From Sulfurovum sp. NBC37-1 (GTDB taxonomy: Bacteria; Campylobacterota; Campylobacteria; Campylobacterales; Sulfurovaceae), in NCBI RefSeq assembly GCF_000010345.1, contig NC_009663.1:1984001-2048000 (forward strand): a DNA stretch of 64,000 nt, read 5' to 3'. The notes under the pieces were generated by a model. That model was not told where the DNA came from. It made no database searches and worked only from the letters and a program-made list of their open reading frames with translations. Position 1 is the stretch's first letter. Every line of letters begins with the position of its first letter. Shown piece by piece: positions 1 to 7,279 of the stretch. A program made the position numbers and the translations under genes.

Positions 1-682
1 AAAAACCGTCCACACCGACTGCTGCGGCCGCACGTGAAAGATATGGCACAAAAGAACTGTCTCCTCCACTGCTTGCTCCGCCTGATGCAGGCATCTGTAC
101 CGAGTGTGTCGCATCGAAGATCACTGGTGCAAACTGACGCATAGTGACCAATCCGCGCATATCGACCACCAGGTTCCCGTACCCGAAGCTCGAGCCGCGT
201 TCTGTCAGCCAGACATTGTATTTCTCGGCATTTTCGTAATTCACCTTACCGTCAAACCCTCTGGTTTTAAGTACTTTGGCTACAGAGTGTTCCATAGCCG
301 CCGGTGCAAGGAACTGCCCCTTTTTGATGTTCACTACAGCAGAGGTCTTTGCCGCGGCTACCAGCAGGTCTGTCTGGCGGGAAAGGAATGCCGGTATCTG
401 CAAAACATCCGCCACTTCAGCCACCGCTGCGGGCTGTGTATAGTCATGCACATCGGTCAGTATCTTGTAACCGAACTGCTCTTTGACCTCCTGCAGCATT
501 TTGAGGCCTTCTTCCAGGCCGGGGCCTCTGAAACTGTCCAGACTGGTACGGTTAGCCTTGTCAAAACTCGCTTTGAAGTAGAAATCCTTGGTACAGTCAT
601 CATCATATTTCCCCAGTGACTCGGCTATACGCATTACATTCTCACGGCTTTCAAGGACACAGGGTCCGGCGATCAGTATCAT
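1..682 (-). CDS. kdsA: 3-deoxy-D-manno-octulosonate 8-phosphate synthase (KdsA), 3' end cut by window edge
   Basis: Condenses phosphoenolpyruvate with arabinose 5-phosphate to Kdo-8-phosphate, the committed step of Kdo synthesis for the LPS inner core, in the cytoplasm. I translated 227 codons from the ATG at 682-680; the usual length is about 270, so roughly the last 45 residues lie outside the window. Visible family motifs are [10 protein letters not shown] (residues 3-12), [12 protein letters not shown] (36-47) and, further on, a KKGQFLAP stretch and the [12 protein letters not shown] segment. Cys8 in AGPCV sits where metal-dependent KdsA enzymes carry their metal-ligand cysteine (asparagine in the metal-independent class), so I infer the metal-dependent type. 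GGAG lies a few bases before the start. The EamA transporter gene ends 18 bases upstream on the same strand, so the two are probably cotranscribed. Confidence 0.95.
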   Translation of the reverse strand, partial: MILIAGPCVLESRENVMRIAESLGKYDDDCTKDFYFKASFDKANRTSLDSFRGPGLEEGLKMLQEVKEQFGYKILTDVHDYTQPAAVAEVADVLQIPAFLSRQTDLLVAAAKTSAVVNIKKGQFLAPAAMEHSVAKVLKTRGFDGKVNYENAEKYNVWLTERGSSFGYGNLVVDMRGLVTMRQFAPVIFDATHSVQMPASGGASSGGDSSFVPYLSRAAAAVGVDGF

Positions 683-700
683 ATCAACTCCATTCTTTGC

Positions 701-1603
701 TTACGGTTTCTCTTTGACCAACGCGACCATCAGCCCTGAGACAATAACCAGGATTATACCCAAAATTGTCCAAAAATCAGGAATGGGGTCCCCAAGCAGT
801 GTCCCTATGATCAGAGCGAAGACGATATTGCTGTAGGAGATGGTCCCTACGATCCCCGCTTTGGTCAGTTCATAGGCTTTGGTCATCAGAAGTTGAGACA
901 TCGTGGCGAAAATACCCACGGCGGTCACATAAAGCCATGCTATTCCTTCGGGCATCACGAACTTTGCGAACATCCAGTCGAATCCCTCCGGGACGCTTAC
1001 ATATGGTGTGATGAGCATCAAAAAGAGCGGTGCTATGGTTCCTACGCCCATAAAGGACATGACTATGGCCCGGGTATCGTAATATCTTCGAAGTTCCCTG
1101 ATAGACGTGTATGCCAGGGCCGCACCGATACCCGAAAAGATACCCAGGATATCGTATTTGTCAAAACTGCCTCCCTGTGGCTGTGCGATCAGCACAATAC
1201 CGACGAAGCCGATCACGATCGCGATCATCGCCGGGGGAGGCAGTTTCTCTTTCAGAAAGATATAGGCAAAGATCGCCACGAAGATCGGAGAAGTTTTGTT
1301 GTAGGTCACCGCTTCCCCGAGAGGAATATGCGCCATGATGTAGAAGTATGCCAGCAGTGCGGCAAAGCCCATGGAGCCCCGAAAGATCAGAAGCAGGAAC
1401 TTACCGCCTGTCTGTTTTAACGGCACTTTGTAAATGGAAATCCCGACAAGCACCACACCGAAGATATTTCTGAAAAAAGTCACCTCAACAGGAGGCAGGA
1501 TCTGAGAGACCACTTTGGCGAAGCCACCCATGAAAGCAAACGAGAGTGATGCCAGCAGCATAAAAAGGATACCTCTGTCCATGTTCCTGATGATCTGAGT
1601 CAT
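701..1603 (-). CDS. EamA/DMT-family inner-membrane transporter
   Basis: A 300-residue, very hydrophobic protein with about ten membrane segments arranged as two halves, the pattern of the drug/metabolite transporter superfamily (EamA domains). The first half carries SLSFAFMGGFAKVVSQ near residues 18-33 and an R-N-x-F segment typical of the family; the second half repeats the fold after about residue 150. The substrate cannot be read from sequence; family members export amino acids, nucleosides or drugs, or import metabolites. It lies 18 bases upstream of kdsA on the same strand. The ATG at 1603 has only a weak Shine-Dalgarno sequence, and an internal ATG at 1582 is possible. Confidence 0.85.
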   Translation of the reverse strand: MTQIIRNMDRGILFMLLASLSFAFMGGFAKVVSQILPPVEVTFFRNIFGVVLVGISIYKVPLKQTGGKFLLLIFRGSMGFAALLAYFYIMAHIPLGEAVTYNKTSPIFVAIFAYIFLKEKLPPPAMIAIVIGFVGIVLIAQPQGGSFDKYDILGIFSGIGAALAYTSIRELRRYYDTRAIVMSFMGVGTIAPLFLMLITPYVSVPEGFDWMFAKFVMPEGIAWLYVTAVGIFATMSQLLMTKAYELTKAGIVGTISYSNIVFALIIGTLLGDPIPDFWTILGIILVIVSGLMVALVKEKP

Positions 1604-1694
1604 TTGCGGTCTGCCTTGATTAATTTTTTCGGAAGTTTAGCATAAAAAGGAGCATTCAGTGACATTTCAATCGATTTTGTTTTGAAAGTAGAAG

Positions 1695-2435
1695 TTATTT
1701 GATCCTTTTTGCCACCAAGTCACCATACAATATCAAGTCTTTCAGAACAGCTTTTTGGGCGATCCCGTCTTTGCCGATGGCGATCATTAATTCACCTTTG
1801 TTGCTCTCGAATATCTTCTGGTAAACGATGGCCGTCAAATACCAAAAGTCTCCCTTCCCCAGTGTTTTTTCATAATCAACCTGTCTGTTATCATCAGGAA
1901 TCACTATTTTCACCTTTCCGTTCTGCTTCTCTGCGCCGACCGCACTCAGCTCATAGGTCCCGGCTTTTGCCAGATCCATCTTCTTTGATAAATTGAAATA
2001 GAGTGTGAGCAGATCATCCTGAGAGTAAAAATCAAGCTCTTTCGTTTCGTTCCTGTAAACCTTTCCCTTTTTCTTCGCTATGGAGGTTTTCGTTACTTTT
2101 CTGTTCTGATGGTCGACAGTATAGATCTTTTCAGCATATTTGTCACCGTAACTCCTGATCACCTGCAGCGAATCGGAGATCAGCATACCGTCGACAATGT
2201 GCCCTTTGCTGATGTACTTCTCCTGTCGGTTCCTGCTCAGTTTTTTGACGATGCCTGTTGTTCTGGCCCCTGCTTCTATGACATAAGTATCCCCTTTTGT
2301 CTCGAGATGCGCTTTACTAATACCGAGCTGTCCGAACATACCGTAGCTGACACTGTATGTCGCATCGAGCACTTTTGCCTGCACGCCGGATGCTGCAAAG
2401 ATCATAAAAAGTACATAGCGTATTGTTTTCTTCAC
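1695..2435 (-). CDS. DUF3108 domain-containing exported protein
   Basis: A 246-residue protein with an N-terminal signal peptide (MKKTIRYVLFMIFAASGVQA, likely cleaved after QA near residue 20). The mature part matches my recollection of the DUF3108 family: an initial beta-rich segment beginning DATYSVSYGMFGQLG, a central Y-x-Q-D-D-L-L-T-L-Y motif near residue 140, and a C-terminal portion ending in VLKDLILYGDLVAKRIK. Periplasmic location is inferred from the signal peptide. Function is not established for the family. It is a single gene, facing away from the mechanosensitive channel gene that starts about 65 bases away on the other strand. Confidence 0.8.
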   Translation of the reverse strand: MKKTIRYVLFMIFAASGVQAKVLDATYSVSYGMFGQLGISKAHLETKGDTYVIEAGARTTGIVKKLSRNRQEKYISKGHIVDGMLISDSLQVIRSYGDKYAEKIYTVDHQNRKVTKTSIAKKKGKVYRNETKELDFYSQDDLLTLYFNLSKKMDLAKAGTYELSAVGAEKQNGKVKIVIPDDNRQVDYEKTLGKGDFWYLTAIVYQKIFESNKGELMIAIGKDGIAQKAVLKDLILYGDLVAKRIK

Positions 2436-2500
2436 TGTTTGCTCCTACTTGAATAATATTTTACTATAATTATGTGGATAAAACGTGGAGGAACTTTTTT

Positions 2501-3691
2501 ATGGATATAAATAGCAGTGCAGAACAGAATCTGACAAATGTGCTCAATGTCGTTGACGGTCTTGATATGGGATTTGCCCAGGATGTACAAAACCTGCTTA
2601 TCCCGTTGTATACATCAAAATACGGGGAATTCTTCCAGCAGATGATCTTTGATATCCCTCTGGCAAATTTTGTATTGGCCATTTTTGTCTTTCTATTCAT
2701 ATTGCTTCTCCGAAAATTCTTTACCCGCATTGTACTGGCATTTTTACAGAGACTTGCCAAACATTCGGAAACATTTTACGATGACCGTATTATCTCGGCA
2801 CTGAAAGGCCCTCTACGTTTTGGCTTCATCATCATAGGCCTGCACTTTTTCTTTCTGCTGATTTTCAAAGAAACGGAGTTTATAAAACATATACTCAACA
2901 CTTTGGTAATCTATGCGCTATTCTGGGCTATACTTGCCATTATCGAAGCTCTGCGCGAACTGATTTACGATGTGACGGCAAAGTTCAACCCCGATCTTTC
3001 CAAAGAGATGGGAAACTTTATTCTTGCGATACTCAAGATCATCGTCGGCGGTATCGGACTGGCTGCCATTTTGCAGACATGGGGTATTAACGTCACTGCG
3101 CTCATTGCATCTTTGGGACTGGGTGGTCTTGCATTTGCTTTGGCAGCAAAAGATACAGCCGCCAATCTTTTCGGTTCTTTTGCCCTGCTTGCCGACAAGT
3201 CCATCCGTATCGGTGAATGGGTAAAAGTCGGAGGTGTGGAAGGGGTAGTGGAAGATGTAGGAATGCGTACGACCAAGATACGCTCTTTTCAGAAAACACT
3301 TATTACTGTTCCAAATCAACTGGTAGCCAACCAGCCCATAGAGAATTTCTCACGCAGAGGTATCCGCCGTATCAAAATGCATATCGGACTTACATATGGT
3401 ACAACCTCACAGCAGCTCATCAAAATAAAAAGTGACATCGAAGCGATGCTTCGTTCACACAAAGGCATTAGTCAGAAAGATTCACTGATGGTCTTTTTTG
3501 ACTCTTTTGGAGATTCATCTCTGAATATCTTCATCTACACCTTCACTGCAACGGCGAACTGGGCAAATTACCTTGAGATCAGAGAAGATATTCACCTCAA
3601 AACCATGCAGATCGTCGAAGAGAACGGCAGCAGTTTCGCCTTCCCAAGTCAGAGTATTTATGTGGAACAATTACCCCCTGCCCAATCGTAG
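2501..3691 (+). CDS. Small-conductance mechanosensitive channel (MscS family)
   Basis: Inner-membrane channel that opens under membrane tension and releases solutes during osmotic downshock. I chose the ATG at 2501 because GGAGG ends nine bases before it; an in-frame GTG at 2474 has no such site. The 396-residue product has several N-terminal membrane segments, then the pore helix with the alternating small residues of MscS (IASLGLGGLAFALAAKDTAA around residues 205-225) and the beta domain beginning DKSIRIGEWVKVGGVEG, followed by the V-x-E-D-V-G-M-R-T-T-K segment. The C-terminal alpha/beta domain ends SIYVEQLPPAQS. Its TAG stop is the first three bases of a GTAGG repeat (see 3688-3785). Confidence 0.93.
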   Translation: MDINSSAEQNLTNVLNVVDGLDMGFAQDVQNLLIPLYTSKYGEFFQQMIFDIPLANFVLAIFVFLFILLLRKFFTRIVLAFLQRLAKHSETFYDDRIISALKGPLRFGFIIIGLHFFFLLIFKETEFIKHILNTLVIYALFWAILAIIEALRELIYDVTAKFNPDLSKEMGNFILAILKIIVGGIGLAAILQTWGINVTALIASLGLGGLAFALAAKDTAANLFGSFALLADKSIRIGEWVKVGGVEGVVEDVGMRTTKIRSFQKTLITVPNQLVANQPIENFSRRGIRRIKMHIGLTYGTTSQQLIKIKSDIEAMLRSHKGISQKDSLMVFFDSFGDSSLNIFIYTFTATANWANYLEIREDIHLKTMQIVEENGSSFAFPSQSIYVEQLPPAQS

Positions 3692-3785
3692 GTTGGGGTA
3701 ACCTTACCCCAACATCCTTATCAACTTCGTATAAATTAACTCATATGCGAATGATTGTCGGGACGAGGGCATCCCGACCTACGTT
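3688..3785. repeat. BIME-like pair of inverted GTAGG hairpins
   Basis: Two hairpins face each other. The left one reads GTAGG then a stem GTTGGGGTAA/TTACCCCAAC (3692-3701 with 3704-3713). The right one is a stem GTCGGGA/TCCCGAC (3757-3763 with 3772-3778) followed by CTACG, so it is the same head-and-stem plan on the other strand. The head GTAGG is constant and the stem differs. The left copy overlaps the mscS stop codon. Related pairs lie at 10235-10330, 43217-43304 and 56979-57044. Confidence 0.7.
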
Positions 3786-3787
3786 AT

Positions 3788-3821
3788 TTTCTGCTATAAT
3801 TGCATCAATTATCTACAGAAA
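3788..3821 (+). promoter_or_regulatory. Promoter of der inside a palindrome
   Basis: An extended -10 box gcTATAAT lies at 3795-3800, 30 bases before the der start. It is embedded in an imperfect palindrome: TTTCTG at 3788-3793 pairs with CAGAAA at 3816-3821, and TAATT at 3797-3801 pairs with AATTA at 3807-3811. No convincing -35 box is visible, as is common for the vegetative sigma factor in this phylum. A similar arrangement is seen at trpS (5453-5483). Confidence 0.55.
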
Positions 3822-3829
3822 GAATATTC

Positions 3830-5233
3830 ATGCAAGAACACAACCTAACAAAAGTAGCCATACTCGGCCGTCCCAATGTCGGAAAGAGTTCCCTCTTCAA
3901 CCGTCTTGCCAGGCAGAGAGATGCCATTACCTCTGATGTATCCGGTACAACACGCGATATCAAAAAACGCCTTGTGACCATTTCAGGCAACCGGGAATTC
4001 GAAGTCATAGACACCGGAGGAATAGACTACTCCTCAGAACTTTTCTCCAAAGTGGCGGACTTCTCGCTCAAGGCAGCCGATATGGCTGATGTGATCATTT
4101 ACATGGTCGACGGGAAGACCCTGCCCGATGAAGAGGACAGGGAACTCTTCTACAAACTTCAGGCACTGGGCAAACCGCTTGCGCTTGTAGTCAACAAGAT
4201 CGACAACGACAAAGAGGAAGAACGCTACTGGGAATTCCTTGAATTCGGTGCCGATGCCACCTTCCCTATGTCGGTGAGCCATAACCGTTATTTCAACGAC
4301 TTCTACGCTTGGCTGGAACAGTATATTCCGGCTGTAGAAGAAAAAAAACCGCTTGAACTGACAGAAGATGAGATCGATCCCTTCGAGGAGATCGTACGCG
4401 ATATCAACAGTACCGCTGAAGAGGCGGACAACAAGATCAGCGTGGCTATTATCGGACGGGTCAATACAGGAAAAAGTTCCCTGCTCAATGCCCTGCTCGG
4501 GGAAGAGCGCTCCGTAGTATCGGATGTCGCCGGTACGACCATCGATCCTATCGATGAAACGATAGAACACAATGACTATGAGATCACCTTTGTGGACACA
4601 GCCGGTATCAGAAAACGAAGCAAGATCGTCGGTATAGAGAAGTACGCTCTGGGCCGTACGGAAGCGATGCTCGAAAAAGCGGATATCGCCCTTCTTATCA
4701 TCGATGCTACAGTCGGTGTGACAGAGCTGGATGAAAGAGTGGCCGGACTCATAGAAAAGTTCAGACTCAGTGCGCTCATCGTTATCAACAAGTGGGACAT
4801 CCGCGGCGAAAAGACGTATGAAGAGGCGGTGGACGACATCCGTGACGAGCTAAAGTTCCTGCACTATGCCCCACTCATCACCATCTCGGCAAAGACCGGC
4901 ATGCGCGTGAACAAGATTCTCGACCAGATCACGGCGATCTATGAGAGATACAAGCAGCGTATCTCTACTTCCAAGCTCAACGACGTACTCAGGGAAGCCA
5001 TGCAACGCCACCATGTCCCATCATACAACGGTGCACTGGTCAAGATAAAGTTCGCCACACAGTACGAGACCAAACCGCCAAAGATCGCACTGATCACCAA
5101 CCGTCCCGACGGCCTGCACTTCTCCTACAAGCGTTACCTGGCAAACTACATCAGAAGCAAATTCGATTTCGAAGGTGTACCGCTGGATATCGTTGCCAGA
5201 AAACGCGGAGAACGCTTCGAAGAAGATGAGTAG
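3830..5233 (+). CDS. der: GTPase Der (EngA), ribosome biogenesis
   Basis: Tandem-domain GTPase that binds the 50S ribosomal subunit and is needed for its maturation. The 467-residue protein shows the first G1 loop GRPNVGKSS at residues 13-21, the DTGG motif of G3 soon after, NKID as G4, then the second G domain with GRVNTGKSS at 209-217, DTAG and NKWD, and a C-terminal KH-like domain ending KRGERFEEDE. I started it at the ATG at 3830, which begins directly before the first beta strand; an in-frame TTG at 3800 overlaps the -10 box and is therefore unlikely. It appears to be monocistronic and is followed directly by a structured element at 5234. Confidence 0.97.
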   Translation: MQEHNLTKVAILGRPNVGKSSLFNRLARQRDAITSDVSGTTRDIKKRLVTISGNREFEVIDTGGIDYSSELFSKVADFSLKAADMADVIIYMVDGKTLPDEEDRELFYKLQALGKPLALVVNKIDNDKEEERYWEFLEFGADATFPMSVSHNRYFNDFYAWLEQYIPAVEEKKPLELTEDEIDPFEEIVRDINSTAEEADNKISVAIIGRVNTGKSSLLNALLGEERSVVSDVAGTTIDPIDETIEHNDYEITFVDTAGIRKRSKIVGIEKYALGRTEAMLEKADIALLIIDATVGVTELDERVAGLIEKFRLSALIVINKWDIRGEKTYEEAVDDIRDELKFLHYAPLITISAKTGMRVNKILDQITAIYERYKQRISTSKLNDVLREAMQRHHVPSYNGALVKIKFATQYETKPPKIALITNRPDGLHFSYKRYLANYIRSKFDFEGVPLDIVARKRGERFEEDE

Positions 5234-5307
5234 CGTTAAGAAATCGTGAACTGCTTCACGATTTTAGCTACGGAACCAGAGTGGTGGAACGAAGTGACCC
5301 ACGAAGG
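5234..5307 (+). other. Structured two-hairpin element, copy A (after der)
   Basis: Starts at the base after the der stop codon with CGTTAA, then a perfect 10-bp stem AAATCGTGAA/TTCACGATTT (5241-5250 with 5255-5264) closed by the loop CTGC. A linker TAGCTACGGAACCAGA follows, then a second hairpin: GTGG, bulged T, G, a GA/GA tandem mismatch, AC, loop GAA, GT, then CCCAC (5281-5302). Copy B at 58789-58862, on the other strand after rimP, keeps the loop, linker and tandem GA while the paired bases differ in a compensatory way. It could act as a terminator or a processing site, or be a mobile repeat. I do not recognise it. Confidence 0.6.
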
Positions 5308-5418
5308 GATCAAACTCTAACAATAAAAACAAATCTGCTTCTCATTTGGTGCCTGTTTACTCATTCTGCACACCACACATACTTTAAAATAGCAAGCTTT
5401 TTGAAAAAAGCATACCCC

Positions 5419-5446
5419 AATTTCTAATTTCTAATTTCTAATTTCT
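5419..5446. repeat. Heptanucleotide tandem repeat (AATTTCT)x4
   Basis: Four perfect units of AATTTCT followed by a partial unit, directly upstream of the trpS promoter palindrome. The 5308-5418 stretch before it is AT-rich and I see no gene in it. The unit length of seven is shared with arrays at 6458-6478, 13266-13334 and 15861-15888. Confidence 0.9.
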
Positions 5447-5452
5447 AATTCT

Positions 5453-5483
5453 CCTGCTATAATTTTGCAAAAATTACAGCAGG
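5453..5483 (+). promoter_or_regulatory. trpS promoter inside a near-perfect 31-bp palindrome
   Basis: CCTGCT (5453-5458) pairs with AGCAGG (5478-5483) and TAATTTT (5460-5466) with AAAATTA (5470-5476), with one mismatch and a three-base centre. The palindrome contains the -10 box TATAAT at 5458-5463, and its right arm supplies the Shine-Dalgarno CAGGA before the ATG at 5493. This would suit a dimeric repressor site or a 5' hairpin in the message; which one cannot be told from sequence. Confidence 0.6.
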
Positions 5484-5492
5484 AATTCAAAA

Positions 5493-6452
5493 ATGCGCGT
5501 ACTCACAGGAATCCAGGCTTCGGGCAAACTTCACATCGGGAACTACTTCGGTGCTATGAAACCGATGGTCGAACTTCAGGAAGAGCATGAACTCTTCACT
5601 TTCATCGCCAACTACCATTCACTTACCTCTTCCACGGATGCCGAAACACTCAGACAGAACACGGTCGAAGCCGCAGTGGACTATCTTGCCATAGGTATCG
5701 ACCCCGAGAAAACGACTTTCTGGGTACAGAGCCATGTACCCGAAGTCCTCGAACTCTACTGGATACTCTCCAAGTTCACACCGATGGGGCTGCTGGAACG
5801 TGCACACAGCTACAAAGACAAAGTGGCCAAAGGGATTCCTGCCAGCCATGCGCTCTTCTCCTACCCTGTACTGATGGCCGCAGACATTCTGCTATATGAT
5901 GTCGAAAAGGTCCCCGTAGGCAAAGACCAGATCCAACACGTAGAGATGACAAGAGATATCGCCATCAAGTTCAACAACGAATACGGTGAGCTCTTTACCC
6001 TGCCTGAGCATATGGTCGCGGAAGAGGTCGCCACCGTCCCAGGCATAGACGGACAGAAGATGAGCAAGAGTTACGGTAATGCCATCGACCTTTTCATGGA
6101 TGAAAAACCCTTACAGAAGAGATGCAACAAGATTGTCAGTTCCTCCACACCGCTGGGCGAGCCACTGGAATGGGAGAATTGCAACATCTACAACCTTTCG
6201 GCACTCTTTTTGGACGATGCAAAGAAACAGGAACTTCAGGAACGCTACAAAAGCGGGAAAGAGGGATACGGACACTTCAAAAAATATCTCAAAGAGCTTA
6301 TCTGGGAAGAGCTGGCCGAAGCCAGAGAGAAAAGGGCCTACTACCTCGACCATATGGACGAGGTCAATGACATCCTGGCCATGGGTGCCAAAAAGGCGAA
6401 GTGTATCGCCGATGCCAAGATGGAACAGGTCAGAGCCGCTATAGGACTGTGA
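5493..6452 (+). CDS. trpS: Tryptophan--tRNA ligase
   Basis: Class I aminoacyl-tRNA synthetase that charges tRNA-Trp. The 319-residue protein is of usual length for the bacterial enzyme. It begins RVLTGIQASGKLHIGN, where HIGN (residues 14-17) is the HIGH-type ATP-binding motif, and carries KMSKS at residues 189-193. Between them lies the Rossmann fold with the segment MAADILLYDVEKVPVGKDQ typical of TrpS. The ATG at 5493 is preceded by CAGGA at a good distance. The gene converges with murI; the 17 bases between the two stop codons contain most of a heptanucleotide array. Confidence 0.97.
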   Translation: MRVLTGIQASGKLHIGNYFGAMKPMVELQEEHELFTFIANYHSLTSSTDAETLRQNTVEAAVDYLAIGIDPEKTTFWVQSHVPEVLELYWILSKFTPMGLLERAHSYKDKVAKGIPASHALFSYPVLMAADILLYDVEKVPVGKDQIQHVEMTRDIAIKFNNEYGELFTLPEHMVAEEVATVPGIDGQKMSKSYGNAIDLFMDEKPLQKRCNKIVSSSTPLGEPLEWENCNIYNLSALFLDDAKKQELQERYKSGKEGYGHFKKYLKELIWEELAEAREKRAYYLDHMDEVNDILAMGAKKAKCIADAKMEQVRAAIGL

Positions 6453-6457
6453 AAATC

Positions 6458-6478
6458 AGAAATTAAAAGTTAAAAATT
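6458..6478. repeat. Degenerate heptanucleotide repeat at the murI 3' end
   Basis: Three seven-base units on the plus strand (AGAAATT, AAAAGTT, AAAAATT). On the minus strand they form the last coding bases and the TAA stop of murI, so the array defines the C-terminal residues of that protein (SNF at the end). Confidence 0.6.
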
Positions 6479-7267
6479 GGATGTTTTAACGGAAATAAAT
6501 TTGAAGCAGTCATATTCGGGAATGATCTGTTTGATGATCTCCTGATCGATCTTCGCCGTACTCATGATACATAGAGAGAACTTTCCCCTGTTCTCATAGC
6601 CTTTCTCCTCTGCCAAAGCAAGCAGGCGCTTTGCAATGGCATCTCCTGTATGGATCAGGTTCATTTCTCTCTTCATGATCTCTTCGATCTTGTGTGCCAC
6701 CAGCGGATAATGGGTACATCCGAGCACGATCGTATCAACATCGTTCTCACGCATAGGATGGAGCCATCCTTCGAGCATGTCATGCGTTTTTCCGCTCTCT
6801 ATCTCGCCGTTTTCGATCTGCTCCACCAGGCCGGGGCACGCCTGTTCATAAAGCGTAACCTCTTCTTTGGCCGAAAGCACATTGACCAGATCCTGATACT
6901 TCTCACCCACCAGTGTCGCAGGCGTTGCGAGCACACCAATATTTTTTGTCCTTGTTTGTTCAAGGGCCGGCTTGATCCCCGGTTCCGTACCGATGATGAT
7001 CAGTTCCGGGTATCTTTCTCTCAGTGTTTTTACTGCCGCGGAAGTTGCCGTATTGCAGGCAATGATAAGTACATCGATCTGGTGTTCGTCAAGGAAGTAA
7101 GCTGTGATATTGAGACTGTACTGGAGGATCTGTTCGGGAGTTTTTTCACCGTAAGGTGCATGTTTCGTATCGGCTACATAGAAGATATCGGCACCTTTGA
7201 TCACCCGGCTGAGTGCCTGAACTACCGTCAGACCGCCCAACCCGGAATCAAAGACACCTACACGCAT
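6470..7267 (-). CDS. murI: Glutamate racemase
   Basis: Interconverts L- and D-glutamate and so supplies D-Glu for peptidoglycan. The 265-residue protein opens with MRVGVFDSGLGGLTVV, containing the catalytic Asp-Ser pair, and carries the two catalytic cysteines in ACNTATS (around residue 70) and GCTHYPL (around 180). Length is normal. The start is 12 bases after the rho stop on the same strand, so the two are probably cotranscribed. The C-terminus (VKTSNF) and stop lie in the heptanucleotide repeat at 6458-6478, which suggests the original 3' end was replaced. Confidence 0.96.
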   Translation of the reverse strand: MRVGVFDSGLGGLTVVQALSRVIKGADIFYVADTKHAPYGEKTPEQILQYSLNITAYFLDEHQIDVLIIACNTATSAAVKTLRERYPELIIIGTEPGIKPALEQTRTKNIGVLATPATLVGEKYQDLVNVLSAKEEVTLYEQACPGLVEQIENGEIESGKTHDMLEGWLHPMRENDVDTIVLGCTHYPLVAHKIEEIMKREMNLIHTGDAIAKRLLALAEEKGYENRGKFSLCIMSTAKIDQEIIKQIIPEYDCFKFISVKTSNF

Positions 7268-7279
7268 AGAAAGGCAGCC

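Noticed and set aside
104-619. Open plus-strand frame of 171 codons at the window start
   Set aside because: It is the shadow of kdsA, whose minus-strand translation matches the family throughout; the plus-strand product has no recognisable features.
3800-3829. Longer Der starting at TTG 3800
   Set aside because: This TTG overlaps the -10 box, has no ribosome site, and adds residues before a complete N-terminus.
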